Shown here: positions 45,522 to 62,100 of the stretch, piece by piece
How the letters are laid out: every line of letters starts with the position of its first letter
Position numbering within the stretch: the first letter of the stretch is position 1
Notes under the pieces: generated by a model
Told to the model about the DNA's origin: nothing
Databases searched by the model: none
Seen by the model: the letters and a program-made list of their open reading frames with translations, nothing else
Translations under genes and position numbers: made by a program
Assembly (NCBI GenBank): GCA_023014365.1
Contig: JAEBUN010000002.1
Location: forward strand, 434,001 to 498,000
DNA length: 64,000 nt
Direction of reading: 5' to 3'
Source: Lepiota brunneoincarnata
Lineage: Eukaryota > Basidiomycota > Agaricomycetes > Agaricales > Agaricaceae

Positions 45522-48500
45522 ATGGCCGACGCACATGAAGATGAAGAGCATCAGAATCCTCCACGGCCCGAGAGAAGCTCGACCCCTTTGGCTGAAGTAG
45601 GCGACGAGGAGGAAACGAAAGTCAACGGACGTCTACATGCGGGAGCGCACAGCAGGGAAGCACACACGAACGGTGATGTCAGCGAGGAAGGGGAAGAGGA
45701 GGAGGAGGACGCGGATGAAGAAGATGATGAAGAGGACGAAGAGGATGCGGACGAAGATGACGACGAAGATGACGACGAAGACGAGGATGACGAAGAGCCA
45801 GCGTTGAAATACGACCGAATAACCGGGTCTGTTCCCGACTTGCTCAAGAAGGACTCTGCGTCCGCCCTCACAATCTCTCACAACCTTATGGTCCGTGCAC
45901 GTTGCCCCCTGATCCACTTCATTGACTCTCAGACGAGGGTGTAGGCACTTGGGACTCACGCCGGAATCATCCACGTCCTAGACCTTGCCGGGAAACGTAT
46001 CAAGTCGTACAAACCTCACCATGCATCTGTCGTTGATATATGCCTGGACACGAACGCAGAGTTTGTAGCAACCGCCTCGATAGACGGTCAGTCCACTACC
46101 TCCAGCTACAAGTGCAAGTTGTGTTGAACAATTACAATCCCTTAGGACAGGTTGTTGTGCATTCAATCAATACAACCGAGTCGTATGCATTTGATATGAA
46201 GCGTCCGATGCGGACTGTCGCATTAGAGCCCAACTTTGGCCGGCGGAACACCCGTGCTTTGGTTCATGGCGGTCTAGCAGGGAGTCTGATCTTGCGCGAG
46301 AAGGGGTGGTTAGGACACAAGGAAACTCTGTTGCATTCTGGTGAGGGTCCTATCTGGCAGGTGCGGTGGAGAGACAGGTTGATTGCGTGGGCAAACGACT
46401 TGGTACGCGTTTATGCGTCCTGCTCATTTACAGTGACACTGACACATTCTTGGTTACAGGGTGTCAAAATATACGACCATATTTCCCAAAGTCGAATAAC
46501 ATTCATTGACAGGCCTCCGGATAGTCCTCGAGCCGACCTTTTCAAGTGTACTCTCTACTGGCAAGACGACTCTACTCTTCTCATTGCCTGGGCCGATTCC
46601 ATCAAGGTAGCCCGCATCCGCGAACGGCCACGGGCCATAACCTCTTCGGCCACAGCGAATCTCCCCCCTCTTATGGTTGAAATCACAGCTGTTTTCCAGC
46701 TGGACTGTATGATCGCCGGCGTCGTTCCTCACCCAATCTATAATCCCAAAAATTCGACTGCATTAATAGTCAGGGATAGTGCCTCGGGCTCGAAAGCACC
46801 AGAAAAACACCCTCCACCTCGACCCCTCACTTCCTTACTGATCCTCGCATATAGTCCCCCAGAAACTTTCACGGACGAAATGACCGAGGATCGGACGCAC
46901 CAGGCTCGCAAGGATGCTGAACGACCAGAGCTGAGGATCATTTCGCGCACAGGAGAGGAAGTCGCCGCTGATGCCATTACGATCACCGATTTTCAGAAGT
47001 GGGGTTGTAACGACTATGTACTCGTCGAGGCCGCCGGTGATAATCATGACCCAGAGAGTAGGAGTTATGTCGTCTTGAGTCCTCGGGATCTGGTGAGGGT
47101 GAGACCGAGAGATAGGCGGGATCATGTTGCTTGGTTGTTGGAGCGGCAGCGGTATGAGGAGGCTCTGGAGGAGGTGGAGAAGATTGAAGCTGATGGGTTG
47201 ATGAAGAAGACTGTGCTTCCTGCGGAGGGGGAAGAGCAAGACTCGTTAAATGCGGTGGAAATAGGGGGGAAATATATCCGTCATCTTGTAAATGAAGGTA
47301 TGGTCTTGAACAATTTGTGTGTTTTTATGGACCTGATTTTTGCAGGCGAGTTCGTCAAGGCGGCAAAATTAACCCCCAGGGTTTGCGGACACGAGCCAAA
47401 GAGATGGGAGAATTGGATTTTTGCTTTTGCCGAGAAGCGGCAGTTGCAGGTGAGCTGCTCCGCACGGTCGACGTGGTGCACACTTGACCCATGTCATAAG
47501 GCCATTATTCCATATGTTCCCACAGAGTCCCCTCGGCTGGATCATCTCGTCTATGAGATGATGCTCGCCCATTTCCTGACACATGACCAACAGGTAACGG
47601 TGTTTACTATGTTTACCTGTGCTTAACCCGACCTTGCAATCAAGGCATTGTTGCAAACTATCAAAGAGTGGCCTCGTGAGATTTATGATATTGGTGCTGT
47701 TATTGTTGCCGTCCACTCGGAGCTGGACAAGGCTTCTTCCCGATCCAAGACGATATCATCGACTCCAAGTTCCGTGATCCTGATGGAATGTCTGGCTGAG
47801 CTGTACGTCTCAATACTCTTACAGGGAATGTTGGCTCATTCCAAATTAGGTATACTGCGAACCGTCAACCTGGCAAGGCACTGCCCTATTACCTACGTCT
47901 ACGAAAACCGAATGTGTTTGACTTGATCAAAGAGCACAACTTGTTTACCGATGTTCAGGATCAAGTGCTGCTGCTTGTGGAATTCGACCATGAGTTAATG
48001 GAGAAGCGGAAGGCTCAAGGCCAACCTCCTCAGCGGAGCGATGCCATCAATTTGTTGGTGAATAACATTCACTCGATACCTGTAAATTATTCTGTTTGTG
48101 CTCCAGATGAAACGAATTGACTGACCAAGATTTAGATTATTCGTGTGGTGCAGCAGCTACAAAATAGGCCATATTACCTATTTTTATACCTCGACGCTTT
48201 GGTTGAAAAGGACCCACATTTGGTTTCTGGGTTTGCTGACCTGCAGGTAGAGGCTTTTTGTAATGTATTGTTCTGGTAGTGCTGACGATAGAAAAGGTCA
48301 AACTATACGCGGAATTTGCTACCTCGAGGCTAATTGACTTTCTGCGAGCGAGCAACTATTACAATTTGGAGAAAGTGAGTCGTGTATCTCGAGGACTTTG
48401 TGTCATGTGGAGCTAACGGTATCAGGCATACGAGGTCTGCAATGAACGTGACCTGGTACTCGAGATGGTTTTCCTCCTTGGACGAATGGGGAACAACAAG

Positions 48501-49369
48501 AAAGCGCTGAACCTCATTATTGAGCGACTCGGAGACGTCCATCGGGTGCGTGGGACGATGTCACGATAATTAATTCACGGAAATTGATATCTAGTACAGG
48601 CTATCGAGTTCGCGAAAGAACAAGGCGATGATGATCTCTGGGAAGACCTCTTGAAATATTCGGAAACACGACCAGGTGCGTGCACTGTAACTCGCAATTG
48701 TGAACCCTCAACTCACCCTCCCTTTTTTACTTGCAGCATTCATCCGAGGTTTGCTTGAGAATGTCGGCGTGGAGATCAGTCCTATCCGCCTCATTCGACG
48801 TGTCAAGAATGGGTTGGAGATACCTGGATTGAAAGACGCATTGATCAAGATTTTGCAGGACTTTCATTTGCAGATATCATTACTGGAAGGGTGCCAGGCT
48901 ATTATGAATGGTGATGGCTCCGATTTGTCCAAGCTGTTGCAGAGGAACCAAGGGAGCGGGTTTTTCCTGACTGGTACGCCTACCCTCACTCCACCCGTAT
49001 GATGTTTTGTGAAGAAGTTTTTTCCGATTAGCGAAAACGGTGTGCCCGATATGCTCGAAAGCGCTGCAGGAGAACCCACAGTCGCTGTTGATTTTGTTCT
49101 TGTGTCGACACGTTGTGCATGCGTCCTGCGTGGATGGAACGAATGGGGGGGAGAGTTTGTTGAAGAGTTTAGATTCGTTTTTGCATGATATAGGTGGAGG
49201 GTTGGGCGATAGTGCAAGGATGGGAATTAGCGGGAGTGTTGCTTTGTGAGTTCTTTTTTGCTCTGTTGCGAATTCTAATTTAGTTGTGTTTAGGGAGTCG
49301 ATGATTCGGTCTAGACTTGGACATGGATGCCCAGTATGCCATAAGGCAGGTGAGGGACAACGGACGTGA
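45522..49369 (+). CDS. VPS41: Vps41, HOPS tethering complex subunit
   Basis: Fifteen exons, from 45522-45890 to 49294-49369, with GT-AG introns and an intact frame. Vps41 tethers late endosomes and AP-3 vesicles to the vacuole as part of HOPS. The first 90 residues form an unusually acidic, disordered head with long Asp/Glu runs (45690-45805). A WD40 beta-propeller follows (LGTHAGIIHVLDLAGKR, HHASVVDICLDTNAEFVAT). Then come an alpha-solenoid with the clathrin heavy chain-like repeat (KALPYYLRLRKPNVFDLIKE, LEMVFLLGRMGNNKKALNLI) and a C-terminal RING-H2 (CPIC, CRHVVHASC, CPVC), as in the family. Roughly 1,000 residues. Start at the first ATG after the CHS5 stop. Confidence 0.9.
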
Positions 49370-49537
49370 GGGCGCTTTCCTGGACACTCTTGATTTTTTT
49401 TTGTGTACTCGTCCGCATTATTATTTCACATTCCTAGCAGTTACACTATAATACACAGACAGATGATATACATGTTATGCACAGATTCCAGGGATTACAA
49501 GATTGGTTGGAAATAAAGATAGAGGGAGGGACGGACA

Positions 49538-50683
49538 TTATCGATTGGATTTGTTGCCCATACGAAGCTGAAGCAGTTCTTCCATGAGACGTGTGCGTTG
49601 TTCTAATAGCGAGAGTGTGCGACGGGGGTCATATTCAGGAGATTCGGAGATAAGGGTCAGCCAGTCCTGGTGTGCACTTGGCCCTCCTGGTGCTGGGGAA
49701 GAAGGTGGGGACGGTGTATGGGTATATTGGGTTGTTTTACGGCAGAAGACTGGGGTATGGGGTGATGATGGTATGGAGGGGAGAGTGGAGGAGGGGTTGA
49801 GGGAGTGGGAGAGGAAGGTGGATATTTCAGAGTCGTGGTCAACGAGGGAGATGTATCCTGTTCGACGAATTGGGGGGTCTTGCTTGAGGGCGGAGGTGGC
49901 ATTATTGATCGAGGGGAGTAGAGGAGGCGGATGGGTGCGGGTACCTCTGTGTGGATAGGTGCTAGGGAAGGGAAGGGGGGACGAAGTAGCTCTGGGAGAG
50001 GTTATGAGGGTATGGATGCTGTCTCCGTCGTTGAAGGTGGTGGTTGATTCCGTAAAGAGAAGAGAAGTGGAGGCAGGGTCGTGTGGGGGGAGGGGACTGG
50101 AGAATGGTGGGAGGAAGGTGATTGTGGAGGAGGGAGAGGTGGGTGCCAAGTTGGCTCGGGAGCTTGAGGGCGCAAGGTCACCGAGAGAGGAGGGCGAGAT
50201 TTCTGGCTCTGGTTTTTCGCAGTGCCACTCGTTCTCGCCCCCGCTCTCATTCCCATTCTCGTTCTCGGGCAGTTCTCTTCCTTTGCCTTTCTCCGAGCTG
50301 CGCAGAGGCGAAGGCACGAGCCCGATCTCTCTCCCGATCCAACAGAGTATCTCGGCGATAAAGACCACTTCGTCCCAGGCACCATCCGCGAGGAGCCGTG
50401 GATCAATTCTACTGAGACCGACATCGGTTTTGAGCACGTCCGTTTCGAGGACACCGAGGAAGACTTTGATGGTCTGGATATGTCGCCTACGTTTGGCTTC
50501 TGGGGAGTTGGGTATTAGAGGTGAGCCTGTGTCTAAATCAACCGAAAGACGGACCCCGAGCAAAGACTCGAGGATGGCGAGGAGGAGGGAGGGAGTAAGG
50601 TCTGTTGGAGACTGGAGAGTGAATGGGAGGTGGAGCGAGATGAGGAGGAGGTTGAGCTGTGCGATGAGGTCAACAGTGTCCAT
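49538..50683 (-). CDS. uncharacterised fungal protein, 381 residues, single exon
   Basis: The N-terminal ~110 residues are a compact helical domain (DLIAQLNLLLISLHLPF, LLLAILESLLGVRL, HIQTIKVFLGVLETDVL). It resembles an N-terminal domain I associate, with moderate certainty, with DUF5745-type fungal proteins. A Ser/Pro/Thr-rich disordered middle follows, then a short C-terminal coiled helix (TLSLLEQRTRLMEELLQLRM). No catalytic motif, signal peptide or membrane segment is seen. Its start codon is 62 bases from that of SMC5 on the other strand, and it converges on VPS41 with 168 bases between the stops. No introns are needed, unusual beside its intron-rich neighbours. Confidence 0.7.
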   Translation of the reverse strand: MDTVDLIAQLNLLLISLHLPFTLQSPTDLTPSLLLAILESLLGVRLSVDLDTGSPLIPNSPEAKRRRHIQTIKVFLGVLETDVLKTDVGLSRIDPRLLADGAWDEVVFIAEILCWIGREIGLVPSPLRSSEKGKGRELPENENGNESGGENEWHCEKPEPEISPSSLGDLAPSSSRANLAPTSPSSTITFLPPFSSPLPPHDPASTSLLFTESTTTFNDGDSIHTLITSPRATSSPLPFPSTYPHRGTRTHPPPLLPSINNATSALKQDPPIRRTGYISLVDHDSEISTFLSHSLNPSSTLPSIPSSPHTPVFCRKTTQYTHTPSPPSSPAPGGPSAHQDWLTLISESPEYDPRRTLSLLEQRTRLMEELLQLRMGNKSNR

Positions 50684-50745
50684 TGTAACAATGTCAGGTC
50701 ACGCGTCGCGCGCGTCCCAAAGGCTCATTTTCACCTCTGCCACTC
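50684..50745. promoter_or_regulatory. very short divergent promoter, unknown gene / SMC5
   Basis: Only 62 bases separate the two start codons. A GC-rich CACGCGTCGCGCGCG stretch, containing ACGCGT-like hexamers of the MluI cell-cycle box type, lies in the middle at about 50700-50715. MCB-like sites would fit a cell-cycle-regulated DNA repair gene; this is inference. Confidence 0.5.
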
Positions 50746-55416
<4,671 letters not shown>

Positions 55417-55536
55417 GGTTTTTGTACAAGTAGTAGCATAATGACAACAACTGTCATAGGAAATGAATTCATTTGATATTGTTATTATTATTTGCTTGCT
55501 GTGCTAAATTGATGGTGTAATATCGTCTATGTATGG

Positions 55537-56719
55537 TCATGTTGGAATCAAACCCTTGAGAACGGCAAACTCTGCATTGATAATGCTACTCGTGGCAGCG
55601 CCAATGGAGACGTTGTTGGCGAGGACAACAAACTTGATATCGAGGACTTGACATTGACGAACACGACCGACCGAAACACCGGCACCGTCCTGGTAATACC
55701 GATCTAATCTCGGTTGGGGTCGATCTGGTTCTTCATGGACTGTGATAGCGTGTGTGGGGGCACTGGGACATCCGAGGGCCTGTGCGTCGGGTGTATACGC
55801 CGCAAGGGCCTCACGGACCTGCTGTGGACTTGGTGGAGGTCTCCTAGCGAAGCGGAGTGAGACACACTCAGTGTGCCCGTCGATGACAGGGACGCGATTA
55901 CAAGAAGCGGATACACGGAGGGGTTGTCGTGAGTGCATATCAAAGCTCTTGATACCCTCGTCGTCTTCGGATATGGCACCGAGGATTTTGAGTGTCTCCC
56001 ACTCTATTTTTTCTTCTTCGCCCGAGATATAGGGGATGACGTTGTCAAGGATGTCGAGGGATGGGATACCGGGGTATCCTGCGCCGGAGATGGCTTGGAG
56101 GGTTGTGATGATGAGGGCTTCGATGGGACCAAAGGCTTTTTCGAGGGCAGCGAGAGGGATGACGAAGGCTGTTGTGGAGCAGTTTGCGTTTGTGACGATG
56201 AAGCCTTTCTTGAGGGGTGGAGAAGTGGAGGGAGCGTTGTTGGGGGACGATGGAGAGGTGGGAGGCGTTGACTAGGGGGACGATGAGGGGGACGTGGGGA
56301 TCTCTACGAAAATTTTTGGCGTTGGAGAAGACGATGAGTTCTGCAGTGCGGAAGGCAGCCTCTGGAGTGAGAGAGGGTGGTTAGCAAAGAGTGTTGTGTG
56401 CGTTGTAAGGGGAATGAGAAGTGTTACCGATGTCGCCTGCGACGTCTGCATCGAGGCCGGAGAAGATGATCTTGCATTCAGCAAAGATGGGGTCTGTTGG
56501 ATCGCATGGGTGGACGAGGAGATCTCTGACGGAGGAGGGGATGGGAGAGGGTTGTTTCCAGTTTGCCGCACGATGGTATGGCTTGCCTGCTGAGCGAGGA
56601 GAAGCACCGAGAGCGTGTACTGTGAACCAGGGATGGGCAGCGAGGAGGACGATGAAGCGTTGGCCGACAGTCCCGGTAGCGCCGAGAACGCCGACGTGGA
56701 TTTGGTGGGTGCCAGACAT
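55537..56719 (-). CDS. HOM2: aspartate-semialdehyde dehydrogenase, one apparent frameshift
   Basis: Converts aspartyl-4-phosphate to the semialdehyde in the threonine/methionine pathway. Two exons: 56719-56428 and 56361-55537. Visible features are the NADP-binding [10 protein letters not shown] at the N-terminus and [11 protein letters not shown]. The catalytic Cys is in [13 protein letters not shown], followed by [33 protein letters not shown] and the C-terminal NAEFVLKGL-like end. A five-base C run on the coding strand at 56242-56246 seems one base too long: removing one C joins LSIVP to [21 protein letters not shown]. All catalytic parts are otherwise intact, so an error in the homopolymer is likely. 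About 365 residues, normal. It shares an 83-base divergent promoter with EMC6. Confidence 0.85.
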
Positions 56720-56802
56720 TTAAATCTGATCAAATTACAGAAAAACTAATCAATTTATTCAATGTAATTACCACGTGACCATCTTCCCTCTCTCTCCCTC
56801 CA
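56720..56802. promoter_or_regulatory. shared divergent promoter, HOM2 / EMC6
   Basis: 83 bases between the two start codons, containing a CACGTGAC element (56773-56780), an E-box core bound in fungi by Cbf1-type bHLH regulators of methionine metabolism. The link to HOM2 control is inference. Confidence 0.5.
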
Positions 56803-57263
56803 ATGACCGCCAATCCCGCTGCCCTTGCTCACAACACAGCCCTCTCCTCGACCCATTTCCTCGCTGCGTGCTTTGCAGGCGCTGCTGCAGGTATTCTCGG
56901 TCTCACAAACCTCTCCGGCTTTGTCCTCTTCTTCGCTGCCGCCCTCTTCTCCGCAGTCTGTGTGTCTACTTTCCGGTGTGTTCCCTTCCCTTTCACACCT
57001 CACACTCGCTCATGTCCCCGAAGATGCAACGGAAAACCTGCCAAGTATCTTTCTGATGGCTGGTGGGAACTCGTAAAACCCACGCAAGATACCTTGTTCG
57101 GCTTCATCCTGCTCTGGACCTTGTTCTATGGCAAGTCGTTGCGTCCGTCACCATCAGTCCACTCCTCTGAATGACGTGTGTTGATAGGCATCATACATGG
57201 TGAGTACCATTCCAATCCCACGCCAAAAGGCTAGAACTAATACATCCCTCAGTATATGACTAG
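56803..57263 (+). CDS. EMC6: EMC6, ER membrane protein complex subunit 6
   Basis: Four exons: 56803-56975, 57024-57130, 57188-57199 and 57253-57263. The EMC inserts transmembrane segments into the ER membrane. The product of about 100 residues has hydrophobic helices (FLAACFAGAAAGILGLTNLS, FVLFFAAALFSAVCVSTF, and one ending in LLWTLFYGIIHVYD) and the conserved segment LSDGWWELVKPTQDTLFGFI. Intron 2 uses a GC donor (TATG|GCAAGT), exon 3 is a 12-base microexon, and the last exon has 11 bases, yet the join YGIIHVYD-stop is exact. Length and topology are normal for the family. Confidence 0.88.
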
Positions 57264-57862
57264 AATAACGGCCTGGTGAGCGTCCACCCTTGTTGCCCTT
57301 GTCGTTCCATCGCTAAACGGAGAAAACCCAGTATTCTATACCTCACTTCTAATGCACCGCGTCCATGGCCCGAGCCAGAACTCTTCCCCATGTCCCCATT
57401 CGCCCACCGACGATCAGTAGAGACCTAGGCCTAGGCCTCCAATTCCATACCTTTTTCATGCACCAGGGTTGTTTCATTATGTTTGCTTGGATACCTCCCT
57501 TCCCAGAGCGATGGTACGAGTTCACAGACTCGACGGAACCTACACCGGCAGTAGACAGTGATGAAGGGATATAGATGCCATTGAGAAATAGATTGCTCTC
57601 GCAGAAAAAAAGAAAAGATAACATGTAGACAGACCCTGAGGGGAAGTGGTCACCGGCGCCTATACCCGGGCCGATCGTCCATTGTTTGAGACTCCATCCC
57701 TCTTTCTTTGCCACTACCAGCTCAAGTTCGTTTCCCAAAACTCCGCTTTCCCTGACACCGTGGACTCATCAGAACGCCATTGATTTAACCTGCGAGAGGA
57801 AATATTCACCTAGAAGCCGCATATTTTACGAGAAAAACACTTTCAACTTTTGATCAAAAAGA
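57264..57862. other. EMC6-RRP43 intergenic region with an uncertain small frame
   Basis: Plus-strand 57365-57574 is open from an ATG for 69 codons (ending FTDSTEPTPAVDSDEGI), and the minus strand is open over 57349-57738. Neither has a recognisable domain. The region can equally be the EMC6 3' and RRP43 5' untranslated DNA. Confidence 0.3.
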
Positions 57863-59186
57863 ATGGATCCTCGATCGACGGCAGCAATCCCAGAACCAGA
57901 CTCGGATACCCTCAAGGCGGCCATCTTTCAGCGGCTGCATCCACGAGCGTACCTGGAGCGTTTCCTTGCAGAGGATGTCCGGCCTGATGGCCGTGGGCTC
58001 GGTACTGCCGATCAGGAGGGAATGGCGGAGATCTGGAGGGGCGTTTCAATTAACGTCGGTACGTCCTTCTCTGACCTAAACCTCAATTACAGCCCTAGCT
58101 GACCAAAACCTTTTTCCTCTGTCCTTCCGGCACGCATTATTCAGGCTCCATCAACACTGCAGATGGCTCGGCGCTCATTCGCATGGGTAACACAACCATC
58201 GTTTGCGGAGTCAAAGCCGAAATCGCTGAACCTGATCTGGACAAACCCGACCAGGGGTTTCTGGGTAAGTTATCAGCAGATTACAGAACCTTTTTTCCTG
58301 ATCTCCGCTTTTATTTTTGGAAAGTGCCAAATGTCGATCTCCCAGCGATGTGCCATCCGAAATTCAAACCCGGCCCACCATCAGACGAGGCCCAGATTCT
58401 GTCAGAGCAACTGTTTGAAACCTTAACCTCGTACGCCTCCGCCTTTGTGCATTCAGTTTCTCTCTTCCCATTTCCCATTCCCCAAGGTCGAATTTTATCT
58501 CCCCTCAATCTCTGGTTATACGCCCCGCGAAAGCCGTATGGACGCTTTACGTAGACGTAACGTGTATCAATTACGACGGGAATGTGTTTGACGCTGCTCT
58601 ATTGGCGATGGTTGCTGCCTTGATGAATGGTGAGCCGGGTCGTGTCGTCGATGACGTCTTTTCGGGGATTTTTTTTCCCTTGCTGTTATATTCACCTAGT
58701 CTTTTTTTTTTTTGGGTCTTTTTTTTTTCTTTTAGCACGGCTGCCGAAGGCTACATACGACGAGGACACAGGACAGACGACATGCTCCCGCCAGGATCCA
58801 AAAACGCCACTAATCATTAACGGCTTACCACTATCCGTTTCTTTTGGAATATTCGACTCGTACGTTCACTCGATCCCTCGGTCGTGAATCCTTATGTACG
58901 GATTTCCGATTTTAAAAGGACATACGTGCTAGCGGATCCAACGGCGTTTGAAGAACCTCTCCTGGATAGTACGATTTCAATTGTTGTAGGTGAGGATGAC
59001 GGCCTGCTGCGGATGGTGCACCAAGGTCTTGGCAACGTTGATTTGAAGATGAATCTAAATTCGTCGGGATCTGCAACAACAACAACAACAACAACAACAG
59101 AGAGCGTGCAGGGTGCGTGTGTGGAAGCTGCTAAACGGAGGAGGAGAGAACTGGGAAGGATTATACGTGAAGCTGTTGGTAGGTAG
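57863..59186 (+). CDS. RRP43: exosome core subunit Rrp43 (RNase PH-like)
   Basis: Six exons: 57863-58058, 58145-58264, 58325-58430, 58487-58629, 58736-58859 and 58919-59186. Introns are GT-AG and the frame is intact. Rrp43 is a catalytically inactive RNase PH-fold subunit of the 9-subunit RNA exosome ring. Visible blocks are RPDGRG at the N-terminus, GSALIRMGNTTIVCGVKAEI, CHPKFKPGPPSDEAQILSEQ, WTLYVDVTCINYDGNVFDAA, PLIINGLPLSVSFGIFDS, and YVLADPTAFEEPLLDSTISI. The C-terminal domain contains an eight-threonine run encoded by (ACA)n at about 59075-59099. About 318 residues, normal. Start chosen at the first ATG before the conserved RNase PH fold. Confidence 0.88.
59075..59099 (+). repeat. (ACA)n microsatellite inside RRP43
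   Basis: About eight ACA triplets, encoding a polythreonine loop in a non-conserved part of the protein. The unit is three bases, so length changes keep the frame. Confidence 0.8.
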
Positions 59187-62100
59187 GGGAGGGGGGGTCG
59201 TGAATGATTGAAATTATGCGTGGAGAAATCGAGTCGAGTCGAGTCGAGTCTAGGCGGGTCCTGTATGTATAGGTAATGAAATTCGGATATATTCTGAATT
59301 CAAATGCTGAGAGCTGCGGTGACGACAGAACGGGTCTGAACGAGCCCTAGCTGATTTTTTTTTCTCATTAAATTGTGCTTTCTTTCTTTTCCCTCCGGGT
59401 TTGGAATGACTGCTGAAGAATCTATTTTATTTTATTTTTGGCTAAGGGAATGAAAGGCTTGAAAAAAGGGCACAAGTAACCTCACTTGTATCACTCTCTT
59501 TCCGTCACGCGCCACTAAGACATTGAATTTGATACTAGCGCCTCCCTCAGTCGTTCTAACCAAGTACATTCTCAGCCTCGAGGCTAGAGCGTTCCATACG
59601 CACAGGAAAGAAAACAACAAAGCAACAAAATTAAAATTAAAAACCAAAAATGCACACACACAAATCATAACCCTATGACGCAGCACTGTCATTTAATTTT
59701 TATCCTTTTGATTGTATGACACATGCCGAGAGGGAGGAACTGGAATGAGCCTGCACAAAAGAAAAAAAGAAAACGACAGGTAGGTAGGTAAGGAAGAGGG
59801 GGTTGCTTCCCCCCCCCCCCCCCCATTCATTTCCCAACCTGAGGTTGGCAGCCATTACGAACTCACAACCCCCCCCCCCCCCCGGTCCATCGTCCCCAAA
59901 ACTCCTGTCACTTGTGGCTGCTTTGTCCTCCCTTTTTATTTTATTTTTTCCAACGCCGCTCCGTCCAACACCGAACGCTGTGTGGATACACTTGCAATAT
60001 GAATTTCAATAGTCCGCATGATTCGGGATTTGGTCATTGTACAAACCCGAAACTCAATAAATGAGTTCAAGTATATTTGGTAACCCGATGACTGAGGGTT
60101 TGGATTCTAGATAGGATGATGTCGAGCAACGAGAAACCACCCTCGACCATCGGGCCTAAACGCCGTCCTAGTTCAACTGCCGTTGCGAGGAAACAAGTTT
60201 ACATAGCAATCGATAGATACAGGCATACAAAGGAGGACGAAGGAAGGAAGGGAAGGGGGGATACGCAACTAAATCAAACCCCCCCCCCCCCCTCCACCCC
60301 CCAACCCTTTCCCAATGCCATGGTTTCCACATTTTCATATTAGGAGGGAGGGTCGTCCTCTGCCTCCGAAATCGCTAATTACCGGTAGATTGCAGGCTGT
60401 GATGATACCTACCTTACTAACTAACTAGCCGGTGGCCGCCCGTCCGAGGGATGTGTATATATATAGATATATGAACAGTGTCCCTTTTGGCAGGACATAC
60501 ATAATCCGAGACCAGTCACTTGTGAACTCAAGAGCTTGGCGGTGGCTGAGGCTCTAGAGTTGGTAGGGGTGGACCTCGAGAAGTGTGTGTGTGTGTGGCT
60601 GAGGGAGCCCGTTCCCCCGACTCGGGATGATTGGTGTTCTCTAGCTTTTACGACATTGTGCTCTTTTTTGGAGGCGTAACCATCTTTGCAGTGGAGGGGG
60701 GGGGGGTGGGGCTTGGCGCAACGGGAGAGTTTGATCGTCAAAGCTACTATGGTATATTGACCCCAGACGGTGTTTCTTTGTTGTAATGTATCATGCGAGT
60801 TTGCTGACAGAACCCGATTGGATTCCGAAATAGCCGTAATTCCAAACACACTATCAATCTTCTCTGTCTTGTCGTTTTTACCAATGCTTTGGAGCGAGAG
60901 AGATCGCCCTCTCTCCCCACAAAGGGTCGCGAAAGCGGGGCCCGGTCTCAATTAGTGGGTTTCAAAGAGCCGCGCACAGACTGACTTCTAGCAGCGGAAA
61001 CTTTCCCTCTGGAGGAGCTCTCTAAACCCCCCTCAAGCGATCAAAGAAGAAGAAACAACAAGCGCCCCGTCCTTCCCCTCGGACCTTCTTTTTTTTTTTT
61101 GTTTCTTCAAGCTGAGAGGGAGGAGGACCCCAACTGAATTGGACCTTGGGGATCCGTTGAGAGATCGAATACATACCGGTGATTTAGACTGTGACGCTTC
61201 GGTTCGGTCGAAGAATCATATATACGGCATATCCTAGTTATGTCGCTCGAAACATAACGAGACGGTTGTGATGGGGGCTGCTAACTCCGAAAGCTCGATG
61301 TTTTCGGACACCAAAGTAAGAAGTAAGCACATCGCGACCCCGACTGAACAGTCCACAGGGATCACCATTTCTCCGTTACACCTGAGAAAGAGAGAGAAGT
61401 CATTCTAGCTTAAAAGAACATCTGGAAGGGTTACCAAATCATTCCTCCAATCCCGAACTCGGGGGATTTTGCAAAAGAAAAAAGAAAAAAGAGAGAGTCA
61501 CCGTTATACATTAGTCACAAGCCAACACGCAACCTCGTTCAATCCCCCCCCAACGGCCGAGAAGAGGAAAATCCTATAAGCGCTTACCTCCGTTGATGAT
61601 GATCTTGATAAGATAGTAGTAATACTCTTCGATCAAGTCATTTGCGCTCACTCGGGTTTCACAGGGCCCAGGGATGGGAGGGTGGGTGCGAGAGACCCTT
61701 GCAACCCCTAACCCCGCACCAGGTGAGATTCGAGATCACCGGCTGTCTAGACCACGTGGTCGCCACGCCGCTAACTTTGACACCACACGTGGCGCCAGTG
61801 GCAGTGCTTCGCTCCCGTTCCGGGCTTCCATAATCTGGGTTTGACAGGTCCAGGGCCCAGATGGCCCACGGACAAAGGGAAAAAAAAAAAAAATTCGCGC
61901 ACAAATCTCCTAGTGTGATTGCTACATACAGATTTGAGATGATGCTGTGGAGATGAGTCTTGATGGATCCGGGATCTCAGCTTGGATCACATACATAATC
62001 CATCCTTGGCGGTCTCTTTTCGACCTCACCTTGCAAGCTGTATCATCCATTCATTTTCTCGAGAGGGGCTGACCTTGCACCAGGCCGTTACGCGTTTAGC

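Noticed and set aside
45551..45871. Minus-strand poly-serine frame
   Set aside because: It is the complement of the acidic Asp/Glu-rich stretch of VPS41, whose splicing and homology are clear.
60421..60951. A 176-codon minus-strand frame
   Set aside because: It is low-complexity (HTHTHTH, YIYIYTH from microsatellites) in a homopolymer-rich gap.
61700..61850. tRNA-like sequence with a TTCGA loop and GACCACGTGG
   Set aside because: The arms do not form a cloverleaf: the candidate T stem has a nine-base loop and no proper acceptor stem is found.
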